NCBI GenBank assembly: GCA_012295275.1
Contig: CM022668.1
Span: forward strand, 6,155,896-6,219,895
Reading direction: 5' to 3'
DNA: 64,000 nucleotides
Origin: Chrysomallon squamiferum
Taxonomy: Eukaryota > Mollusca > Gastropoda > Neomphalida > Peltospiridae
Below are positions 40,068 through 64,000 of this stretch, piece by piece. Under the pieces are notes generated by a model. The model had not been told where the DNA came from and made no database searches. It saw only the letters and a program-made list of their open reading frames with translations. Every line of letters starts with the position of its first letter. Position 1 is the first letter of the stretch. The position numbers and the translations under genes are program-made.

Positions 40068-40535
40068 ACAAATAAAATGTAAAGGTTTAACAAAAGCAAG
40101 GACAGAAAGGTGATATGAACTAATATATTCCTAGAAGTTTAGTATTCCTCGGGAAACTGTTGTTATTTTTATCTATAACGGAAGTTACATTGTTAGTATT
40201 GGATACCCGGCCATTAGTTTAATCACTGAAAAACACACTGCTGTTTGCAAGTTATCTCGTAACTTCAGTATTGTTTATTTAGTTATTTTGTTTTGTCATT
40301 TTTAATTTGTGCACCGTACAGTTTTATAAAAAAAAATAATAATAATCGTAAGGGAGAGAGAGAGAAAATAGAAAAGAAAATTTAATAAAAAATACGAAGA
40401 ACTTGAAGAAACGAAAAGGGATTCAAGAATGTAAGTACAATATATAGTTTATTTTATTAGTTCATATTATAATATATTTATATATCCTCTTTTTATTTAT
40501 TTATTTATTTAATTAATTCCGTACTGATTTATTCA
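40068..40535 (-). mobile_element. Approximately 460-bp dispersed repeat, copy 2 (inverted)
   Basis: Reverse complement of 36215-36668, with clear identity across AGTTTAGTATTCCTCGGGAA and the (TTTA)n end. No coding capacity. The two copies flank about 3.4 kb. It is not clear whether they are independent insertions or termini of one element. Confidence 0.65.
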
Positions 40536-40814
40536 TATATCTGAAACTGAAAACTCACCAAGTCTATTAAATAACTCCTCTATCAACAATGAGAGTTAGT
40601 TAATAATAATAATTAAAAAATTAATTAATTAATTAATTAATAAAAGTATTTTTAATGACTTTTTTAATGTATAGTTAATAAAACTGGGACACTTAAGACA
40701 TTATTTTCTTATATTAACCTTTTGACGGAACCCAAATAAACTTTAAGAAACTGGAATAAAACAAATATATGTTAAAAAATAAATAAATAAATAAATAAAG
40801 ATTAACAAATAGAA

Positions 40815-40816
<2 letters not shown>

Positions 40817-40890
<74 letters not shown>
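40817..40890. repeat. (GT)n microsatellite
   Basis: About 74 bp of uninterrupted GT. Confidence 0.97.
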
Positions 40891-40892
<2 letters not shown>

Positions 40893-41239
40893 ACATAAAG
40901 GATAATGACAATGAAATACATATATAAATAATAATTTAAGAAGTAAAACATTTAATATTGAGAGGTAAGACTTCACAATATCTATTTTTCTAAGTTAACT
41001 GCTCGTTTCTTGATCAACTGTCATTTGAGTGGTTTGTTTCAGAGATGTGATTATTATATAACTGTATCTCACACACTTGTAACAGAAGACTGAGACCCAC
41101 GCCTCACTGACTCCGTTGCTTTGTTAGTTTGTTCTATAAACCTTTGTATTTCAATCCAGACACGTTGAACTGTTTGCTTTGTTTTTGTTTATCTAATCTA
41201 TATATATATATGTGTATATCTATATATATGTCTCTAAAC

Positions 41240-41272
<33 letters not shown>

Positions 41273-41362
41273 GGTATGTGTGGGTATGTGTATAGATTTT
41301 TGAATGTTTAGTAATGATAATAATAACAGTGGCACTAGTAGTGGTAGTAGTTAGAGTAGTTA

Positions 41363-41393
<31 letters not shown>

Positions 41394-41616
41394 AAAGTGA
41401 TAATGATGATGACAATCATTATGGTGATGATAATGACAATAATCATACATTTTTAGTAGTAATAATAGTAGTAGTAATGGTGGTAGTAGAAGCAAATAAT
41501 GATGATGAAAAAAAATAAAGAGTGAACTACTTACTGTATTAGACATAAACTGAATTCAAGTGATAGCCTCACAGACACTGCATTGTTTACACTATTGACA
41601 TCTTCAAGTTTGTCCA
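40891..41616. other. Sequence upstream of the innexin exon
   Basis: (TG)n at about 41240-41270 and AT-rich (TAA)/(GTA) triplet sequence at about 41320-41510. An upstream non-coding or start-codon exon of the innexin should lie somewhere here or further left, but none can be recognised. Confidence 0.4.
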
Positions 41617-41722
41617 TCTGTCTGTCTGTCCAAACATCTTCTACCTGTTAGTGTGTCTGTCCAAACATCTACAACCTGTTTATGTGTGTGTCTAAACATC
41701 TAGAACGTGTTTGTGTGTCTGA
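41617..41722. repeat. Three imperfect copies of an approximately 36-bp repeat
   Basis: Each copy contains CCAAACATCT or CTAAACATCT followed by ACCTGTTNGTGTGTCTG-like sequence. It lies in the presumed intron before the innexin coding exon. Confidence 0.6.
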
Positions 41723-41852
41723 AAGGACTTTTTTCTTCAGTTTTGTGTCAGTGGTTTTAGCATGTTTCTGTATGTTTCTCTGCGGCTGTACATGATAATG
41801 ATGAACAAATAGAATGTTATATTTAATTTTTAACTTTTCTTTGTTATTTTAG

Positions 41853-43101
41853 GTCAGATGAAATAATTGGCGCGCTGCCAAAGATCAAACTACTACGACC
41901 GGTCCGTGACGACGACAAAGTCGACCGTCTTCATTATGTCGTAGTAGCTGCATTACTGCTGTCGATGGCGGTGTTTGTGGGCACGGCTAAGCTGGTAGGC
42001 GATCCTATTCACTGCTGGGTTCCAGCCGAATACGCGACAGAACCAGACCAGTTCACTGCTTACGTCAATGCTTTCTGCTGGATATCGTCAATGTATCACG
42101 TGACCATGAATGAACCAATCCCCGTTGAGCAACCAGATCGACAGAAAACGAGAATACCTTTCTATCCCTGGGTAGCTATAATGTTCATGGTTCAGGCATT
42201 GCTGTTTTTTCTGCCGCATCTTTTCTGGAAATCGCTAAATGCTCAGTGCGGGGTGAATATCAAACTCATCATTGAGAAGACAATAGATGCTGATTTGGAA
42301 CACACTGATGTAAAGGAAAGACAAGAGATTCTGAGTCAAACAGCTGTCTACATAGACAGATTCAGAGACATGTTTTCTAAAAAATTCCTATCTATCGGTA
42401 CCAAGTCTGGGTCCTATCTCGTTCAGCTGTTTCTTTTGAAAAAGATTCTCTACCTCGTCAACGTCATCGTTCAGTTTCCTCTGCTCTCAACGTTCTTGGA
42501 AATTGACTACTACACCTACGGGATCGAGGTCGTTTCATCTCTCTCACAAAACCAATTCTGGATCGATTCCCGTCACTTCCCGAGAATTTCGCTCTGTGAC
42601 TTCGAGATCCGACAACTTCAGAACGTCCAGAAGTGGACAGTGCAGTGTGTCTTGACCATCAACCTCTTTCTGGAGAAGATGTACATACTCCTTTGGTTCA
42701 TCTTTGCTTTGCTGGCAGTAGCAACCGTCCTTAGCCTCATCTCATGGACATCCGAGTTAATCATCGTTTCTAAACGAGAGAGATTTCTCGAGAAATACCG
42801 AGTCAGTATGAAAAATATGCTAGCAGACGACATGGGTCTTTTTCACACATTCTGCCGAAGTTATTTGCAGAAGGACGGTATTTTCTTGTTGAGGATGTTG
42901 GAGAGGAACACCTCGTACCTAATATCACAGGATGTCTTTAATTTGCTGTGGGTGATATTTCTGTGGAGGAGTCGAAGGCTGGAAGATTGGAATGCTGGGA
43001 ATGTTAGTGACGTAACAGAGGAGTTCTGGAAAAAATGTGGAAAGATGAATTTGAAGAAGAATCATCTACAAAATAACACGGAACTTTCTGTAAATCTGTA
43101 A
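41853..43101 (+). CDS. Innexin (invertebrate gap-junction channel protein)
   Basis: Innexins form gap junctions and hemichannels in protostome plasma membranes. The open frame starts at a good acceptor (TTATTTTAG at 41852), upstream of the first in-frame ATG at 41965. That upstream part encodes RDDDKVDRLHY, the conserved innexin N terminus, so the ATG at 41965 is too late. The exon begins with G before TCA GAT GAA, so the start codon is probably split, AT in an upstream exon and G here, giving 415 aa. Four membrane segments fit at about residues 29-48, 107-125, 190-212 and 278-300. Extracellular loop 1 has two cysteines (IHCW about 55, FCW about 76). Loop 2 has two (SLCDFEIRQL about 249, VQCVLTINLF about 266), as the family requires. 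Oddity: the YYQW signature at the start of segment 2 reads FYPWV. The C-terminal tail of about 115 residues ends at TAA 43099-43101. Confidence 0.93.
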
Positions 43102-43860
<759 letters not shown>

Positions 43861-45694
43861 CATGGATGACAAAATTCGCATGTTTCGTTTCGAAGGCATT
43901 TAACACTTGACACTTCAATTTTAATGTATTCTTTAGAAACGTGAAATTTTGAAACGATTTTCTGAAAATGTCTCTGGAGTTTACCCTCTCGAAACAAATG
44001 TGATGACGAACACGTCAAGAAAGATGAAGACACGCCATTCACAAAAACAACAACGACAACACAGTATTCAAACTACATTTTAATTAAATTTTAACCCGCT
44101 AAATAATCCTGCATTTCTTTTATTAATTATAAAACATGAAATACGACTGAAGATCTTTGAGGCGAAACATTTCAAGTGAAGCGTGTATTTCACGTACTAC
44201 TACTAATGTTTCTTGTTGTCTTTGTTCAAGTTCTCAACTTGCTTAACATTGAAGACATGCATGACGTTAGTGATTAGGTTAACGTTGTCGATTTGCTGGA
44301 TATTATGGACTTGCTTATTTTTGATGACTTGCTGAACGTTCTGTATTTGCTTAACTTGTAAACTGGACAATAATCTGGACTGATTTTAGAAATTGGGTAA
44401 TTTCGAAGGGTGCATCTTATTAAGCATGACTCTTTGTATAATTACATGTGTCCATCAGATATCTAGAATTTTCTAATACATCGATTCATCTGACCATCCA
44501 TCCATCCATTCACAGATTCATGCATCCTTCCGCTTATCTGTTCATTGTCCGTCAGTTAGTTCTTCCATAAGTAAATGTATATGTCTGTTAGTATCTATAA
44601 ATATATGCATATGCCTAGTTCTAACTCTGTCTGTTTGTCTGTTTGTGCATTTGTGAATGATAACGATAATCGATATTATATAAAAGATGTCAGTACGACT
44701 GTACCATTTATCTGTCTGTCTATATGTCAGTTTCTCGTGTCTGTTTCTTTGTGCATTTGTGATTGATAACGATAATCGATACAATATGAAAGATGTCAGT
44801 ACGACTGTAGCATTTACCTGGTTGTTTTTCTGTTTGTCTACATGTCTGTATAATCTTTGTATCCGTCTGTTTGTGAGTTTTACTGTCTGTCTGTCTGTCT
44901 GTCGGTCTGTCTGAGTATCAGTCAGTATATCTTTCTATAAATGAACTCTTCTCAGTTATCGATAGAAACACTGAGTTATTTCATTTAGAAATAATCGATT
45001 ATAGCAAATAATAAAATTAATCGAGGAAACTGGATTTTACCTGCAAAAAGTTTATTTTCGTATCGTTCTGAAGAAAACAGTGGAAAATAATTTTTTTTTT
45101 TTTTTTCACATTTATAATTTAAACACAGTATTTAACACAGTCAGTACTTTTATATGCAATGGATTAATTAAAGATAAAAATATAATTAATAATCAATATA
45201 GGTGTTTTAACAACTATATAGTTAAACAGCATCGGGGTTCTTCGGCGCATTAAATGAAAATATAATGATTCTAAGGTTAAAGGCCCTTACACACTAGACA
45301 ATTCTACAAGTTAAAGTTATGTATGGATAAGAGTGGCGGGCTCTGAAATCGCTTCTTGGAACAAGTCTTCAGAATCTTACGTCGAAGACACGGCTCCTGA
45401 AACCTTCATTTCTTGTTACAGCTTTACATTACGAAAATGTATTCTATTGTGAATTGATTTAAGATAAGTAATTAAATAAATAATTAAAGAAAGTAAGTAA
45501 AAATTTATTTATAAATAAATAAATAAATAAATAAAAAAATAAATAAATAAATAAATAAATAAAGGAAAAGTAAAGAAAAATACGAGAAAACAAAAGAAAT
45601 AACGTCACAAACAAACAAACAAACAAACCAATACACAAATAAACAAAAAAGTATAGAAAAACAAGAGAAAAATCATTTCAAACAAATAAACAGA

Positions 45695-45738
<44 letters not shown>

Positions 45739-45810
45739 GACTTTGCGATTGTCGTTTGTTGTTGTTTGTTGTTGTTGTTGTTGTTGTTCTTCTTCTTCTT
45801 CTTCTTCTTC

Positions 45811-45850
<40 letters not shown>

Positions 45851-46684
45851 ATTATTATTATTATTATTTCTTTATTATTATTACTAAAGTTATTATTGTT
45901 GCTGTTGTTTTTGCAGATTTCCGATGTATATTTTATAGGTCATCTATTCAAGCATAATATTACGTTCTTGTTTTCTTTCGATAAACGTCTGAATATATCA
46001 ACTTTGAATAGATTCAGTATGTTGTGTTGTTATTTCAGTTTTCTTTATTTTGCAAATGATTTTCTCTCCTCCACTGATCTGTGAACCACAAATATATTTA
46101 CTTCTATGAGTATGGGTACTTCACCTATCAATAAATACACACGGATTATTAATTACCTCTCATGAACTGTTCGACTGCCACTCAGTGAAAATGAATGTGT
46201 TGTATTGTGTGCAAAATTAGTTTTCTCTCTAAGAAGTATACATGATCTCTTATAACCAGGCTTTACAGTTACTATGATAACAGGTTGAGTTCAAGGATCG
46301 TAATACAATATGACAAAACGTGAACATTTTATAGACGACAAATAAGATTATACTATTATTTTTCATGATTGTCAGATTTATTATCGACTTCATAAAATTG
46401 TATTTAACTTTTTAATTTTAAGACTATTTATTTTAATATTTATACATTCATGCATTCGTTCATTTATTTATTCATTCGTTTATTCATTTATTTATTTTAT
46501 TGATATATTTAAGTATTTATTTTATTTATTTTATTTCAGTAACTTTTTTAGTTCTGTTGTGTCATGTTAAAGTGATGAGTGCTTGATGCTAAAGTGGTTA
46601 AATCAATTAAGAAACTTTGAGAGTGAGGAACTGATGTTAACAGAACTATTTACTTCAATAAATTACTTGCTATTTAATTATTTA

Positions 46685-47260
46685 GAATTACAGGTTAAAA
46701 GAAATAACTGGTTACTTTCTTAAGATATCATCTTTATCATGTCAAGTTGAATAACGAACGCAACTTGGCAAAGCCTCGCTGCACTTGGCATTCTAACCTT
46801 CGCTGGAAAAAGCTCATATTTTAAGATCCATCGATGAACATAGAGTATACATTCCGCTATAAACAAAAATAAAAAATGACTGTCCTATAATATAAACAAT
46901 GAGACAGACAGAGACAGATCTATAGATGTATAAATATATATATATACACACAGCAAATCAATACACAGCAGTAAACTTGGCATTTAGCGATCGTTATGCC
47001 AATTCGCTGCCTCTGTATCAATCTTTAGTTCTTCACGATACAAAACAGAGAAAATAGCCAATAAGATAAACAAACGCCTCTCCTTATCGATACATCTATT
47101 TCTGAAGTATTAAAACAAACCAGTGAACTTAGGACAATTATTCTGAACTCAGAAATCAACGGTGCAACGCAGATAACCGAAGGAACGTAATATTTGAACC
47201 ATAAGCAAGAAAACTGGATTTATGTTATTTCTTATTTTAAGATTCTTCCAAAGATTAAAA
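46685..47260 (+). promoter_or_regulatory. Conserved upstream block of FReD gene H
   Basis: Contains the shared stretch around CTTGGCAAAGCCTCGCTGCA (about 46764-46784) and the CCAAT box at 47058-47062, about 200 bp before the ATG. The reverse copy is at 14545-15120. Regulatory function is inferred from conservation. Confidence 0.45.
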
Positions 47261-62491
<15,231 letters not shown>

Positions 62492-62761
62492 GGCCAGTTT
62501 AGTACTGAAGTTAAGATTAGTTTAGTTTTGAAATTAAAGTTCAGCTTCTTCATTTGAGTCTTGTATAAGTTTTAATATCTCTCGGCAGTATGAAGATGTT
62601 TATTTAATTACTTTAAAATTATATTTGTTTTTAATTGGTTATTTAGTATTGGTTTATTTACACGTGTGTTCGTTGTTTATTTATTTTCTCTTATTTTTTT
62701 CTCAGAGGGATTAATTTTCAATGAGCTATTTTTATTCCATGTTCTAAAATAAAGATCAGTT
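62492..62761 (+). other. 3' UTR/3' flank of FReD gene H
   Basis: Near copy of the flank of B (about 10700-10950). AATAAA at 62748-62753 is a candidate polyadenylation signal about 257 bp after the stop. Confidence 0.5.
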
Positions 62762-63100
62762 GATGAAGCTGTGTCTTGAAGGAAGAGTTCATCAAACTTT
62801 TTGTTGTAAAGGAATATTTCATAAAACTTTCCATGGAACATTCCAATTCGGAACAGTTAATCAAGCTTTGTTCTTATGGAATATTCCATGTCGGATCAGG
62901 ATCGTCAAACTTTGTAGTAATGGAACATTCCATGTTGGAAAAGTTCGTCAAACTTCGTTCTTATGGAACATTCGATGTGGGAATATTTCATGAACGTTTG
63001 TTTTAATGGATCATTCCATGTGGGAACAGTTCGTCAAACTTCGTTCTAATGGAACATTCCGCCGGAACAGTTCATCAGGCTCTTTTCTAAAGGAAGATTC
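62762..63100. repeat. Approximately 43-bp repeat with GAAnnTTC cores (about 7 copies)
   Basis: Best-preserved array of this repeat. Successive copies carry GGAACATTCC, GGAATATTCC, GGAACATTCC, GGAACATTCG, GGATCATTCC, GGAACATTCC and GGAAGATTCC, each followed by GTTC-rich sequence. The GAAnnTTC inverted pair is kept in six of seven while the middle two bases vary. Function is unknown. Confidence 0.75.
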
Positions 63101-63572
63101 CGTGCGTAACCACGCTGTATATCAATACTGTTTGAAACACGTTCATATAAAACCTTTCTTTTTCTTCTGTTGTTATCACTTGATGTCTGTCTGTGTACAT
63201 TTACTTTTAATAAAGCTATTAACATCTTCTTTTTATAGAACATGAAATGTTTTATCTGACTCTTCGTGTCACAGAACAATTCAAACTTCAGGCTGAAGAG
63301 TTTACTAAGGGAAGTCACTTATGTTTTTATTGATTTCAGCAAAATAACCAGGGGATTCAGATCGATTTGATGTTTAATACACATTTTTTATTTCTGCGAG
63401 TGAATTCTCTCGCTATAATGTTTTGTACTGGGAATTATATGCCAGGCAAGTTTAATTAAAACTATGTCTTTGTTAGAAATAATGATAATTTGTGACTCCA
63501 TTTAATAATAAAACGATTGATTAAAACAAAAAAAATCTTTGGAATCTATTTCATATTTTATAATTATAATTA

Positions 63573-63639
<67 letters not shown>

Positions 63640-64000
63640 TACATGTTTTATGTACTAACGTATTTTGTTAATGAAATATTGTGTGTCAATGTTGTAGTTC
63701 AATTTCTTATTACAGTATTAACTACCACAACACCTTTGTTGACACCAACTTCAAGACCACTGTTAACTGTAATCGTCATAATCCTTAGCGTCGTCATTAT
63801 GATCACCAACATCATCATCATCATCACCTTAACTACAGCCGTTATATTTGTGTGAACCTTTTCGATCATAATCATGGACTTCATTATTATCGTTATTATC
63901 AAAACAGCATCATTATTATCAGCTTCATCAAAATCATCAGCATTGCATAATGATTATAAGGAAATTGAATATTTTTCAGTTGTTTCACTTTATAATGTTC
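63101..64000. other. Distal 3' flank and unassigned right end
   Basis: 63101-63560 matches 11160-11640 downstream of B. (TTA)n is at about 63573-63640. 63641-64000 is AT-rich with ATC/ATT triplets and no recognisable exon or repeat family. Confidence 0.5.

Noticed and set aside
41965-42000. Innexin start at the ATG 41965
   Set aside because: Conserved innexin N-terminal residues (RDDDKVDRLHY) lie upstream in the same open frame.

Overview
This is an AT-rich, intron-rich animal nuclear window, very dense in simple repeats. Two gene families point to a protostome, most likely a mollusc. One is a tandem family of secreted fibrinogen-related (FReD, ficolin/FREP-like) genes. The other is an innexin, a family of invertebrate gap-junction proteins. 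The lophotrochozoan/mollusc assignment is inference; the species cannot be read from the sequence.

The main content is nine loci or relics of one six-exon gene. Exon 1 encodes a probable signal peptide and a PAN/Apple-like cysteine domain. Exon 2 encodes a short Cys-rich linker. Exons 3-6 encode a complete fibrinogen C-terminal domain. Intron phases are 0,1,0,1,1 in every copy that can be checked. From left to right: A (1399-4229, +, pseudogene with lost splice sites); B (7529-10333, +, intact, 356 aa); C (about 11700-12900, +, exons 2, 3 and part of 4); D (14544-13248, -, exons 1-3); E (19637-22692, +, intact, 357 aa); a 38-bp relic of exon 1 (25998-26035); F (29327-31193, +, exons 1-5, then a 200-N assembly gap); G (32705-35636, +, one-base frameshift in exon 2); H (47261-62491, +, intact, 355 aa, with a roughly 12.9 kb intron 5).

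Each gene sits in a repeated unit. An AT-rich leader is followed by a conserved upstream block with a CCAAT box, then the gene, then a composite 3' flank. That flank holds (GA)n, an approximately 43-bp repeat with heat-shock-element-like cores, (TTA)n, a 29-bp repeat, a 57-bp repeat and (TAA)n. B and F are close copies about 21.8 kb apart, and A and G are close copies about 31.3 kb apart. D with about 3 kb of its upstream flank is an inverted copy of H and its flank. C and D meet head-on in a large imperfect palindrome.

Between G and H lies a less duplicated stretch (about 37.6-43.8 kb). It holds tRNA-type SINE fragments, two inverted copies of a roughly 460-bp dispersed repeat, several microsatellites and the innexin (41853-43101). 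Intron 5 of H contains an array of about 11.5 kb of a 19-bp unit, roughly 600 copies (49943-61448). Exon 6 follows it at 62232.

The FReD proteins would be secreted lectin-like recognition molecules. The mix of intact, truncated, frameshifted, inverted and chimeric copies is what birth-and-death evolution of an innate-recognition cluster looks like, with many breakpoints in or beside microsatellites. Assembly error is a live alternative for some of these events and is flagged where relevant.
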